NCBI GenBank assembly: GCA_028622995.1
Contig: JAJQJQ010000019.1
Span: 2,170,001-2,234,000, forward strand
Reading direction: 5' to 3'
Length of the DNA stretch: 64,000 nucleotides
Origin: Panagrolaimus kolymaensis
Taxonomy: Eukaryota > Nematoda > Chromadorea > Rhabditida > Panagrolaimidae
The translations under genes were made by a program, and so were the position numbers. Positions within the stretch are counted from its first letter, which is position 1. Every line of letters starts with the position of its first letter. The notes below the pieces were generated by a model that saw only the letters and a program-made list of their open reading frames with translations, was not told where the DNA came from and made no database searches. Of the stretch, positions 1 to 13,380 are shown piece by piece.

Positions 1-3000
1 TGAGATAGCAATGGCGGACAAATTTGGTTGAAATAAATTATAAATTACTCTTATTAACGCTCTTAAACGAGTGTAAAAAAACTCTGAAATTCCACAAATT
101 GATTTTGTGATTTTTTTGCGGTCTTTAATATTTTTTGAGATAGCAATGACGGACAAATTTGGTTGAAATAAATTATAAATTACTCTTATTAACGCTCTTA
201 AACGAGTGTAAAAAAACTCTGAAATTCCACAAATTGATTTTGTGATTTTATTTCTTTTCATTAATATTTTTTGAGATAGCAATGGCGGACAAATTTGGTT
301 GAAATAAATTATAAATTACTCTTATTAACGCTCTTAAACGAGTGTAAAAAAACTCTGAAATTCAACAAATTGATTTTGTGATTTTTTTGCGGTCTTTAAT
401 ATTTTTTGAGATAGCAATGACGGACAAATTTGGTTGAAATAAATTATAAATTACTCTTATTAACGCTCTTAAACGAGTGTAAAAAAACTCTGAAATTCCA
501 CAAATTGATTTTGTGATTTTATTTCTTTTCATTAATATTTTTTGAGATAGCAATGGCGGACAAATTTGGTTGAAATAAATTATAAATTACTCTTATTAAC
601 GCTCTTAAACGAGTGTAAAAAAACTCTGAAATTCCACAAATTGATTTTGTGATTTTTTTGCGGTCTTTAATATTTTTTGAGATAGCAATGGCGGACAAAT
701 TTGGTTGAAATAAATTATAAATTACTCTTATTAACGCTCTTAAACGAGTGTAAAAAAACTCTGAAATTCCACAAATTGATTTTGTGATTTTTTTGCGGTC
801 TTTAATATTTTTTGAGATAGCAATGACGGACAAATTTGGTTGAAATAAATTATAAATTACTCTTATTAACGCTCTTAAACGAGTGTAAAAAAACTCTGAA
901 ATTCCACAAATTGATTTTGTGATTTTATTTCTTTTCATTAATATTTTTTGAGATAGCAATGACGGACAAATTTGGTTGAAATAAATTATAAATTACTCTT
1001 ATTAACGCTCTTAAACGAGTGTAAAAAAACTCTGAAATTCCACAAATTGATTTTGTGATTTTATTTCTTTTCATTAATATTTTTTGAGATAGCAATGGCG
1101 GACAAATTTGGTTGAAATAAATTATAAATTACTCTTATTAACGCTCATAAACGAGTGTAAAAAAACTCTGAAATTCCACAAATTGATTTTGTGATTTTTT
1201 TGCGGTCTTTAATATTTTTTGAGATAGCAATGACGGACAAATTTGGTTGAAATAAATTATAAATTACTCTTATTAACGCTCTTAAACGAGTGTAAAAAAA
1301 CTCTGAAATTCCACAAATTGATTTTGTGATTTTATTTCTTTTCATTAATATTTTTTGAGATAGCAATGGCGGACAAATTTGGTTGAAATAAATTATAAAT
1401 TACTCTTATTAACGCTCTTAAACGAGTGTAAAAAAACTCTGAAATTCCACAAATTGATTTTGTGATTTTTTTGCGGTCTTTAATATTTTTTGAGATAGCA
1501 ATGACGGACAAATTTGGTTGAAATAAATTATAAATTACTCTTATTAACGCTCTTAAACGAGTGTAAAAAAACTCTGAAATTCCACAAATTGATTTTGTGA
1601 TTTTATTTCTTTTCATTAATATTTTTTGAGATAGCAATGGCGGACAAATTTGGTTGAAATAAATTATAAATTACTCTTATTAACGCTCTTAAACGAGTGT
1701 AAAAAAACTCTGAAATTCCACAAATTGATTTTGTGATTTTTTTGCGGTCTTTAATATTTTTTGAGATAGCAATGACGGACAAATTTGGTTGAAATAAATT
1801 ATAAATTACTCTTATTAACGCTCTTAAACGAGTGTAAAAAAACTCTGAAATTCCACAAATTGATTTTGTGATTTTATTTCTTTTCATTAATATTTTTTGA
1901 GATAGCAATGGCGGACAAATTTGGTTGAAATAAATTATAAATTACTCTTATTAACGCTCTTAAACGAGTGTAAAAAAACTCTGAAATTCCACAAATTGAT
2001 TTTGTGATTTTTTTGCGGTCTTTAATATTTTTTGAGATAGCAATGACGGACAAATTTGGTTGAAATAAATTATAAATTACTCTTATTAACGCTCTTAAAC
2101 GAGTGTAAAAAAACTCTGAAATTCCACAAATTGATTTTGTGATTTTATTTCTTTTCATTAATATTTTTTGAGATAGCAATGGCGGACAAATTTGGTTGAA
2201 ATAAATTATAAATTACTCTTATTAACGCTCTTAAACGAGTGTAAAAAAACTCTGAAATTCCACAAATTGATTTTGTGATTTTATTTCTTTTCATTAATAT
2301 TTTTTGAGATAGCAATGGCGGACAAATTTGGTTGAAATAAATTATAAATTACTCTTATTAACGCTCTTAAACGAGTGTAAAAAAACTCTGAAATTCCACA
2401 AATTGATTTTGTGATTTTTTTGCGGTCTTTAATATTTTTTGAGATAGCAATGACGGACAAATTTGGTTGAAATAAATTATAAATTACTCTTATTAACGCT
2501 CTTAAACGAGTGTAAAAAAACTCTGAAATTCCACAAATTGATTTTGTGATTTTATTTCTTTTCATTAATATTTTTTGAGATAGCAATGGCGGACAAATTT
2601 GGTTGAAATAAATTATAAATTACTCTTATTAACGCTCTTAAACGAGTGTAAAAAAACTCTGAAATTCCACAAATTGATTTTGTGATTTTTTTGCGGTCTT
2701 TAATATTTTTTGAGATAGCAATGACGGACAAATTTGGTTGAAATAAATTATAAATTACTCTTATTAACGCTCTTAAACGAGTGTAAAAAAACTCTGAAAT
2801 TCCACAAATTGATTTTGTGATTTTATTTCTTTTCATTAATATTTTTTGAGATAGCAATGGCGGACAAATTTGGTTGAAATAAATTATAAATTACTCTTAT
2901 TAACGCTCTTAAACGAGTGTAAAAAAACTCTGAAATTCCACAAATTGATTTTGTGATTTTTTTGCGGTCTTTAATATTTTTTGAGATAGCAATGACGGAC

Positions 3001-6000
3001 AAATTTGGTTGAAATAAATTATAAATTACTCTTATTAACGCTCTTAAACGAGTGTAAAAAAACTCTGAAATTCCACAAATTGATTTTGTGATTTTTTTGC
3101 GGTCTTTAATATTTTTTGAGATAGCAATGACGGACAAATTTGGTTGAAATAAATTATAAATTACTCTTATTAACGCTCTTAAACGAGTGTAAAAAAACTC
3201 TGAAATTCCACAAATTGATTTTGTGATTTTATTTCTTTTCATTAATATTTTTTGAGATAGCAATGGCGGACAAATTTGGTTGAAATAAATTATAAATTAC
3301 TCTTATTAACGCTCTTAAACGAGTGTAAAAAAACTCTGAAATTCCACAAATTGATTTTGTGATTTTTTTGCGGTCTTTAATATTTTTTGAGATAGCAATG
3401 ACGGACAAATTTGGTTGAAATAAATTATAAATTACTCTTATTAACGCTCTTAAACGAGTGTAAAAAAACTCTGAAATTCCACAAATTGATTTTGTGATTT
3501 TTTTGCGGTCTTTAATATTTTTTGAGATAGCAATGACGGACAAATTTGGTTGAAATAAATTATAAATTACTCTTATTAACGCTCTTAAACGAGTGTAAAA
3601 AAACTCTGAAATTCCACAAATTGATTTTGTGATTTTTTTGCGGTCTTTAATATTTTTTGAGATAGCAATGACGGACAAATTTGGTTGAAATAAATTATAA
3701 ATTACTCTTATTAACGCTCTTAAACGAGTGTAAAAAAACTCTGAAATTCCACAAATTGATTTTGTGATTTTTTTGCGGTCTTTAATATTTTTTGAGATAG
3801 CAATGACGGACAAATTTGGTTGAAATAAATTATAAATTACTCTTATTAACGCTCTTAAACGAGTGTAAAAAAACTCTGAAATTCCACAAATTGATTTTGT
3901 GATTTTTTTGCGGTCTTTAATATTTTTTGAGATAGCAATGACGGACAAATTTGGTTGAAATAAATTATAAATTACTCTTATTAACGCTCTTAAACGAGTG
4001 TAAAAAAACTCTGAAATTCCACAAATTGATTTTGTGATTTTATTTCTTTTCATTAATATTTTTTGAGATAGCAATGGCGGACAAATTTGGTTGAAATAAA
4101 TTATAAATTACTCTTATTAACGCTCTTAAACGAGTGTAAAAAAACTCTGAAATTCCACAAATTGATTTTGTGATTTTATTTCTTTTCATTAATATTTTTT
4201 GAGATAGCAATGGCGGACAAATTTGGTTGAAATAAATTATAAATTACTCTTATTAACGCTCATAAACGAGTGTAAAAAAACTCTGAAATTCCACAAATTG
4301 ATTTTGTGATTTTTTTGCGGTCTTTAATATTTTTTGAGATAGCAATGACGGACAAATTTGGTTGAAATAAATTATAAATTACTCTTATTAACGCTCTTAA
4401 ACGAGTGTAAAAAAACTCTGAAATTCCACAAATTGATTTTGTGATTTTATTTCTTTTCATTAATATTTTTTGAGATAGCAATGGCGGACAAATTTGGTTG
4501 AAATAAATTATAAATTACTCTTATTAACGCTCTTAAACGAGTGTAAAAAAACTCTGAAATTCCACAAATTGATTTTGTGATTTTTTTGCGGTCTTTAATA
4601 TTTTTTGAGATAGCAATGACGGACAAATTTGGTTGAAATAAATTATAAATTACTCTTATTAACGCTCTTAAACGAGTGTAAAAAAACTCTGAAATTCCAC
4701 AAATTGATTTTGTGATTTTATTTCTTTTCATTAATATTTTTTGAGATAGCAATGGCGGACAAATTTGGTTGAAATAAATTATAAATTACTCTTATTAACG
4801 CTCTTAAACGAGTGTAAAAAAACTCTGAAATTCCACAAATTGATTTTGTGATTTTTTTGCGGTCTTTAATATTTTTTGAGATAGCAATGGCGGACAAATT
4901 TGGTTGAAATAAATTATAAATTACTCTTATTAACGCTCTTAAACGAGTGTAAAAAAACTCTGAAATTCCACAAATTGATTTTGTGATTTTATTTCTTTTC
5001 ATTAATATTTTTTGAGATAGCAATGGCGGACAAATTTGGTTGAAATAAATTATAAATTACTCTTATTAACGCTCTTAAACGAGTGTAAAAAAACTCTGAA
5101 ATTCCACAATTGATTTTGTGATTTTTTTGCGGTCTTTAATATTTTTTGAGATAGCAATGACGGACAAATTTGGTTGAAATAAATTATAAATTACTCTTAT
5201 TAACGCTCTTAAACGAGTGTAAAAAAACTCTGAAATTCCACAAATTGATTTTGTGATTTTATTTCTTTTCATTAATATTTTTTGAGATAGCAATGGCGGA
5301 CAAATTTGGTTGAAATAATTATAAATTACTCTTATTAACGCTCTTAAACGAGTGTAAAAAAACTCTGAAATTCCACAAATTGATTTTGTGATTTTTTTGC
5401 GGTCTTTAATATTTTTTGAGATAGCAATGACGGACAAATTTGGTTGAAATAAATTATAAATTACTCTTATTAACGCTCTTAAACGAGTGTAAAAAAACTC
5501 TGAAATTCCACAAATTGATTTTGTGATTTTTTTGCGGTCTTTAATATTTTTTGAGATAGCAATGACGGACAAATTTGGTTGAAATAAATTATAAATTACT
5601 CTTATTAACGCTCTTAAACGAGTGTAAAAAAACTCTGAAATTCCACAAATTGATTTTGTGATTTTATTTCTTTTCATTAATATTTTTTGAGATAGCAATG
5701 GCGGACAAATTTGGTTGAAATAAATTATAAATTACTCTTATTAACGCTCTTAAACGAGTGTAAAAAAACTCTGAAATTCCACAAATTGATTTTGTGATTT
5801 TTTTGCGTCTTTAATATTTTTTGAGATAGCAATGACGGACAAATTTGGTTGAAATAAATTATAAATTACTCTTATTAACGCTCTTAAACGAGTGTAAAAA
5901 AACTCTGAAATTCCACAAATTGATTTTGTGATTTTATTTCTTTTCATTAATATTTTTTGAGATAGCAATGGCGGACAAATTTGGTTGAAATAAATTATAA

Positions 6001-9000
6001 ATTACTCTTATTAACGCTCTAAAACGAGTGTAAAAAAACTCTGAAATTCCACAAATTGATTTTGTGATTTTTTTGCGGTCTTTAATATTTTTTGAGATAG
6101 CAATGACGGACAAATTTGGTTGAAATAAATTATAAATTACTCTTATTAACGCTCTTAAACGAGTGTAAAAAAACTCTGAAATTCCACAAATTGATTTTGT
6201 GATTTTATTTCTTTTCATTAATATTTTTTGAGATAGCAATGGCGGACAAATTTGGTTGAAATAAATTATAAATTACTCTTATTAACGCTCTTAAACGAGT
6301 GTAAAAAAACTCTGAAATTCCACAAATTGATTTTGTGATTTTTTTGCGGTCTTTAATATTTTTTGAGATAGCAATGACGGACAAATTTGGTTGAAATAAA
6401 TTATAAATTACTCTTATTAACGCTCTTAAACGAGTGTAAAAAAACTCTGAAATTCCACAAATTGATTTTGTGATTTTATTTCTTTTCATTAATATTTTTT
6501 GAGATAGCAATGGCGGACAAATTTGGTTGAAATAAATTATAAATTACTCTTATTAACGCTCTTAAACGAGTGTAAAAAAACTCTGAAATTCCACAAATTG
6601 ATTTTGTGATTTTTTTGCGGTCTTTAATATTTTTTGAGATAGCAATGACGGACAAATTTGGTTGAAATAAATTATAAATTACTCTTATTAACGCTCTTAA
6701 ACGAGTGTAAAAAAACTCTGAAATTCCACAAATTGATTTTGTGATTTTTTTGCGGTCTTTAATATTTTTTGAGATAGCAATGACGGACAAATTTGGTTGA
6801 AATAAATTATAAATTACTCTTATTAACGCTCTTAAACGAGTGTAAAAAAACTCTGAAATTCCACAAATTGATTTTGTGATTTTATTTCTTTTCATTAATA
6901 TTTTTTGAGATAGCAATGGCGGACAAATTTGGTTGAAATAAATTATAAATTACTCTTATTAACGCTCTTAAACGAGTGTAAAAAAACTCTGAAATTCCAC
7001 AAATTGATTTTGTGATTTTATTTCTTTTCATTAATATTTTTTGAGATAGCAATGGCGGACAAATTTGGTTGAAATAAATTATAAATTACTCTTATTAACG
7101 CTCTTAAACGAGTGTAAAAAAACTCTGAAATTCCACAAATTGATTTTGTGATTTTTTTGCGGTCTTTAATATTTTTTGAGATAGCAATGACGGACAAATT
7201 TGGTTGAAATAAATTATAAATTACTCTTATTAACGCTCTTAAACGAGTGTAAAAAAACTCTGAAATTCCACAAATTGATTTTGTGATTTTTTTGCGGTCT
7301 TTAATATTTTTTGAGATAGCAATGGCGGACAAATTTGGTTGAAATAAATTATAAATTACTCTTATTAACGCTCTTAAACGAGTGTAAAAAAACTCTGAAA
7401 TTCCACAAATTGATTTTGTGATTTTATTTCTTTTCATTAATATTTTTTGAGATAGCAATGGCGGACAAATTTGGTTGAAATAAATTATAAATTACTCTTA
7501 TTAACGCTCTTAAACGAGTGTAAAAAAACTCTGAAATTCCACAAATTGATTTTGTGATTTTTTTGCGGTCTTTAATATTTTTTGAGATAGCAATGACGGA
7601 CAAATTTGGTTGAAATAAATTATAAATTACTCTTATTAACGCTCTTAAACGAGTGTAAAAAAACTCTGAAATTCCACAAATTGATTTTGTGATTTTATTT
7701 CTTTTCATTAATATTTTTTGAGATAGCAATGGCGGACAAATTTGGTTGAAATAAATTATAAATTACTCTTATTAACGCTCTTAAACGAGTGTAAAAAAAC
7801 TCTGAAATTCCACAAATTGATTTTGTGATTTTTTTGCGGTCTTTAATATTTTTTGAGATAGCAATGGCGGACAAATTTGGTTGAAATAAATTATAAATTA
7901 CTCTTATTAACGCTCTTAAACGAGTGTAAAAAAACTCTGAAATTCCACAAATTGATTTTGTGATTTTTTTGCGGTCTTTAATATTTTTTGAGATAGCAAT
8001 GACGGACAAATTTGGTTGAAATAAATTATAAATTACTCTTATTAACGCTCTTAAACGAGTGTAAAAAAACTCTGAAATTCCACAAATTGATTTTGTGATT
8101 TTATTTCTTTTCATTAATATTTTTTGAGATAGCAATGGCGGACAAATTTGGTTGAAATAAATTATAAATTACTCTTATTAACGCTCTTAAACGAGTGTAA
8201 AAAAACTCTGAAATTCCACAAATTGATTTTGTGATTTTATTTCTTTTCATTAATATTTTTTGAGATAGCAATGGCGGACAAATTTGGTTGAAATAAATTA
8301 TAAATTACTCTTATTAACGCTCATAAACGAGTGTAAAAAAACTCTGAAATTCCACAAATTGATTTTGTGATTTTTTTGCGGTCTTTAATATTTTTTGAGA
8401 TAGCAATGACGGACAAATTTGGTTGAAATAAATTATAAATTACTCTTATTAACGCTCTTAAACGAGTGTAAAAAAACTCTGAAATTCCACAAATTGATTT
8501 TGTGATTTTATTTCTTTTCATTAATATTTTTTGAGATAGCAATGGCGGACAAATTTGGTTGAAATAAATTATAAATTACTCTTATTAACGCTCTTAAACG
8601 AGTGTAAAAAAACTCTGAAATTCCACAAATTGATTTTGTGATTTTTTTGCGGTCTTTAATATTTTTTGAGATAGCAATGACGGACAAATTTGGTTGAAAT
8701 AAATTATAAATTACTCTTATTAACGCTCTTAAACGAGTGTAAAAAAACTCTGAAATTCCACAAATTGATTTTGTGATTTTATTTCTTTTCATTAATATTT
8801 TTTGAGATAGCAATGGCGGACAAATTTGGTTGAAATAAATTATAAATTACTCTTATTAACGCTCTTAAACGAGTGTAAAAAAACTCTGAAATTCCACAAA
8901 TTGATTTTGTGATTTTTTTGCGGTCTTTAATATTTTTTGAGATAGCAATGGCGGACAAATTTGGTTGAAATAAATTATAAATTACTCTTATTAACGCTCT

Positions 9001-9720
9001 TAAACGAGTGTAAAAAAACTCTGAAATTCCACAAATTGATTTTGTGATTTTATTTCTTTTCATTAATATTTTTTGAGATAGCAATGGCGGACAAATTTGG
9101 TTGAAATAAATTATAAATTACTCTTATTAACGCTCATAAACGAGTGTAAAAAAACTCTGAAATTCCACAAATTGATTTTGTGATTTTTTTGCGGTCTTTA
9201 ATATTTTTTGAGATAGCAATGGCGGACAAATTTGGTTGAAATAAATTATAAATTACTCTTAATAACGCTCTTAAACGAGTGTAAAAAAACTCTGAAATTC
9301 CACAAATTGATTTTGTGATTTTATTTCTTTTCATTAATATTTTTTGAGATAGCAATGGCGGACAAATTTGGTTGAAATAAATTATAAATTACTCTTATTA
9401 ACGCTCTTAAACGAGTGTAAAAAAACTCTGAAATTCCACAAATTGATTTTGTGATTTTATTTCTTTTCATTAATATTTTTTGAGATAGCAATGGCGGACA
9501 AATTTGGTTGAAATAAATTATAAATTACTCTTATTAACGCTCTTAAACGAGTGTAAAAAAACTCTGAAATTCCACAAATTGATTTTGTGATTTTTTTGCG
9601 GTCTTTAATATTTTTTGAGATAGCAATGGCGGACAAATTTGGTTGAAATAAATTATAAATTACTCTTATTAACGCTCTTAAACGAGTGTAAAAAAACTCT
9701 GAAATTCCACAAATTGATTT
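1..9720. repeat. Satellite array, A/B monomers (135/136 bp)
   Basis: Head-to-tail repeats, each starting TGAGATAGCAATGRCGG. Two classes differ in the last ~25 bp: class A has a tail with TTTTTTTGCGGTCTTTAAT and is 135 bp; class B has TTTTATTTCTTTTCATTAAT and is 136 bp. They often alternate, giving a 271-bp dimer (for example 1332-2179 and 2281-2857); a run of five A tails lies in 3360-4030. Copies are almost identical. Small variants mark individual units: TGACGG or TGGCGG, and GCTCATAAACG instead of GCTCTTAAACG near 1145, 4260, 8321, 9134, 11986 and 12799. The monomer contains the inverted repeats CACAAA-TTGAT-TTTGTG and GAGT-N8-ACTC. No host gene lies here; open frames on the minus strand are a by-product of the repeat. 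Confidence 0.98.
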
Positions 9721-11250
9721 TCTGGTTTTATTTCTTTTCATTAATATTTTTTGAGATAGCAATGGCGGACAAATTTGGTTGAAAATAATTATAAATTACT
9801 CTTATTAACGCTCTTAAACGAGTGTAAAAAAACTCTGAAATTACACAAATTGATTTTCTGGTTTTATTTCTTTTCATTAATATTTTTTGAGATAGCAATG
9901 GCGGACAAATTTGGTTGAAAATAATTATAAATTACTCTTATTAACGCTCTTAAACGAGTGTAAAAAAACTCTGAAATTCCACAAATTGATTTTCTGGTTT
10001 TATTTCTTTTCATTAATATTTTTTGAGATAGCAATGGCGGACAAATTTGGTTGAAAATAATTATAAATTACTCTTATTAACGCTCTTAAACGAGTGTAAA
10101 AAAACTCTGAAATTACACAAATTGATTTTCTGGTTTTATTTCTTTTCATTAATATTTTTTGAGATAGCAATGGCGGACAAATTTGGTTGAAAATAATTAT
10201 AAATTACTCTTATTAACGCTCTTAAACGAGTGTAAAAAAACTCTGAAATTACACAAATTGATTTTCTGGTTTTATTTCTTTTCATTAATATTTTTTGAGA
10301 TAGCAATGGCGGACAAATTTGGTTGAAAATAATTATAAATTACTCTTATTAACGCTCTTAAACGAGTGTAAAAAAACTCTGAAATTCCACAAATTGATTT
10401 TCTGGTTTTATTTCTTTTCATTAATATTTTTTGAGATAGCAATGGCGGACAAATTTGGTTGAAAATAATTATAAATTACTCTTATTAACGCTCTTAAACG
10501 AGTGTAAAAAAACTCTGAAATTACACAAATTGATTTTCTGGTTTTATTTCTTTTCATTAATATTTTTTGAGATAGCAATGGCGGACAAATTTGGTTGAAA
10601 ATAATTATAAATTACTCTTATTAACGCTCTTAAACGAGTGTAAAAAAACTCTGAAATTACACAAATTGATTTTCTGGTTTTATTTCTTTTCATTAATATT
10701 TTTTGAGATAGCAATGGCGGACAAATTTGGTTGAAAATAATTATAAATTACTCTTATTAACGCTCTTAAACGAGTGTAAAAAAACTCTGAAATTACACAA
10801 ATTGATTTTCTGGTTTTATTTCTTTTCATTAATATTTTTTGAGATAGCAATGGCGGACAAATTTGGTTGAAAATAATTATAAATTACTCTTATTAACGCT
10901 CTTAAACGAGTGTAAAAAAACTCTGAAATTCCACAAATTGATTTTCTGGTTTTATTTCTTTTCATTAATATTTTTTGAGATAGCAATGGCGGACAAATTT
11001 GGTTGAAAATAATTATAAATTACTCTTATTAACGCTCTTAAACGAGTGTAAAAAAACTCTGAAATTCCACAAATTGATTTTGTGATTTTATTTCTTTTCA
11101 TTAATATTTTTTGAGATAGCAATGGCGGACAAATTTGGTTGAAAATAATTATAAATTACTCTTATTAACGCTCTTAAACGAGTGTAAAAAAACTCTGAAA
11201 TTCCACAAATTGATTTTCTGGTTTTATTTCTTTTCATTAATATTTTTTGA
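9721..11250. repeat. Satellite array, C monomers (136 bp)
   Basis: The same satellite with a new class. The tail reads TTTTCTGGTTTTATTTC instead of TTTTGTGATTTTATTTC, and the body reads GAAAATAATT instead of GAAATAAATT. The first unit is a hybrid, with an A/B body and a C tail. Units differ at one site (TTACAC or TTCCAC), which makes a bar code along the array. One unit near 11061-11090 keeps the older GTGATT tail. Confidence 0.97.
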
Positions 11251-13380
11251 GATAGCAATGACGGACAAATTTGGTTGAAATAAATTATAAATTACTCTTA
11301 TTAACGCTCTTAAACGAGTGTAAAAAAACTCTGAAATTCCACAAATTGATTTTGTGATTTTATTTCTTTTCATTAATATTTTTTGAGATAGCAATGGCGG
11401 ACAAATTTGGTTGAAATAAATTATAAATTACTCTTATTAACGCTCTTAAACGAGTGTAAAAAAACTCTGAAATTCCACAAATTGATTTTGTGATTTTTTT
11501 GCGGTCTTTAATATTTTTTGAGATAGCAATGGCGGACAAATTTGGTTGAAATAAATTATAAATTACTCTTATTAACGCTCTTAAACGAGTGTAAAAAAAC
11601 TCTGAAATTCCACAAATTGATTTTGTGATTTTTTTGCGGTCTTTAATATTTTTTGAGATAGCAATGACGGACAAATTTGGTTGAAATAAATTATAAATTA
11701 CTCTTATTAACGCTCTTAAACGAGTGTAAAAAAACTCTGAAATTCCACAAATTGATTTTGTGATTTTATTTCTTTTCATTAATATTTTTTGAGATAGCAA
11801 TGGCGGACAAATTTGGTTGAAATAAATTATAAATTACTCTTATTAACGCTCTTAAACGAGTGTAAAAAAACTCTGAAATTCCACAAATTGATTTTGTGAT
11901 TTTATTTCTTTTCATTAATATTTTTTGAGATAGCAATGGCGGACAAATTTGGTTGAAATAAATTATAAATTACTCTTATTAACGCTCATAAACGAGTGTA
12001 AAAAAACTCTGAAATTCCACAAATTGATTTTGTGATTTTTTTGCGGTCTTTAATATTTTTTGAGATAGCAATGACGGACAAATTTGGTTGAAATAAATTA
12101 TAAATTACTCTTATTAACGCTCTTAAACGAGTGTAAAAAAACTCTGAAATTCCACAAATTGATTTTGTGATTTTATTTCTTTTCATTAATATTTTTTGAG
12201 ATAGCAATGGCGGACAAATTTGGTTGAAATAAATTATAAATTACTCTTATTAACGCTCTTAAACGAGTGTAAAAAAACTCTGAAATTCCACAAATTGATT
12301 TTGTGATTTTTTTGCGGTCTTTAATATTTTTTGAGATAGCAATGACGGACAAATTTGGTTGAAATAAATTATAAATTACTCTTATTAACGCTCTTAAACG
12401 AGTGTAAAAAAACTCTGAAATTCCACAAATTGATTTTGTGATTTTATTTCTTTTCATTAATATTTTTTGAGATAGCAATGGCGGACAAATTTGGTTGAAA
12501 TAAATTATAAATTACTCTTATTAACGCTCTTAAACGAGTGTAAAAAAACTCTGAAATTCCACAAATTGATTTTGTGATTTTTTTGCGGTCTTTAATATTT
12601 TTTGAGATAGCAATGGCGGACAAATTTGGTTGAAATAAATTATAAATTACTCTTATTAACGCTCTTAAACGAGTGTAAAAAAACTCTGAAATTCCACAAA
12701 TTGATTTTGTGATTTTATTTCTTTTCATTAATATTTTTTGAGATAGCAATGGCGGACAAATTTGGTTGAAATAAATTATAAATTACTCTTATTAACGCTC
12801 ATAAACGAGTGTAAAAAAACTCTGAAATTCCACAAATTGATTTTGTGATTTTTTTGCGGTCTTTAATATTTTTTGAGATAGCAATGGCGGACAAATTTGG
12901 TTGAAATAAATTATAAATTACTCTTAATAACGCTCTTAAACGAGTGTAAAAAAACTCTGAAATTCCACAAATTGATTTTGTGATTTTATTTCTTTTCATT
13001 AATATTTTTTGAGATAGCAATGGCGGACAAATTTGGTTGAAATAAATTATAAATTACTCTTATTAACGCTCTTAAACGAGTGTAAAAAAACTCTGAAATT
13101 CCACAAATTGATTTTGTGATTTTATTTCTTTTCATTAATATTTTTTGAGATAGCAATGGCGGACAAATTTGGTTGAAATAAATTATAAATTACTCTTATT
13201 AACGCTCTTAAACGAGTGTAAAAAAACTCTGAAATTCCACAAATTGATTTTGTGATTTTTTTGCGGTCTTTAATATTTTTTGAGATAGCAATGGCGGACA
13301 AATTTGGTTGAAATAAATTATAAATTACTCTTATTAACGCTCTTAAACGAGTGTAAAAAAACTCTGAAATTCCACAAATT
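11251..13380. repeat. Satellite array, A/B monomers (duplicated block)
   Basis: The array returns abruptly to A/B monomers. Landmark units here match those at 7590-9720 at an offset of exactly 3665 bp: 7695 to 11360, 8321 to 11986, 8508 to 12173, 8779 to 12444, 9134 to 12799, 9457 to 13122. This is the second copy of a tandem block duplication of 27 monomers. Confidence 0.95.
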
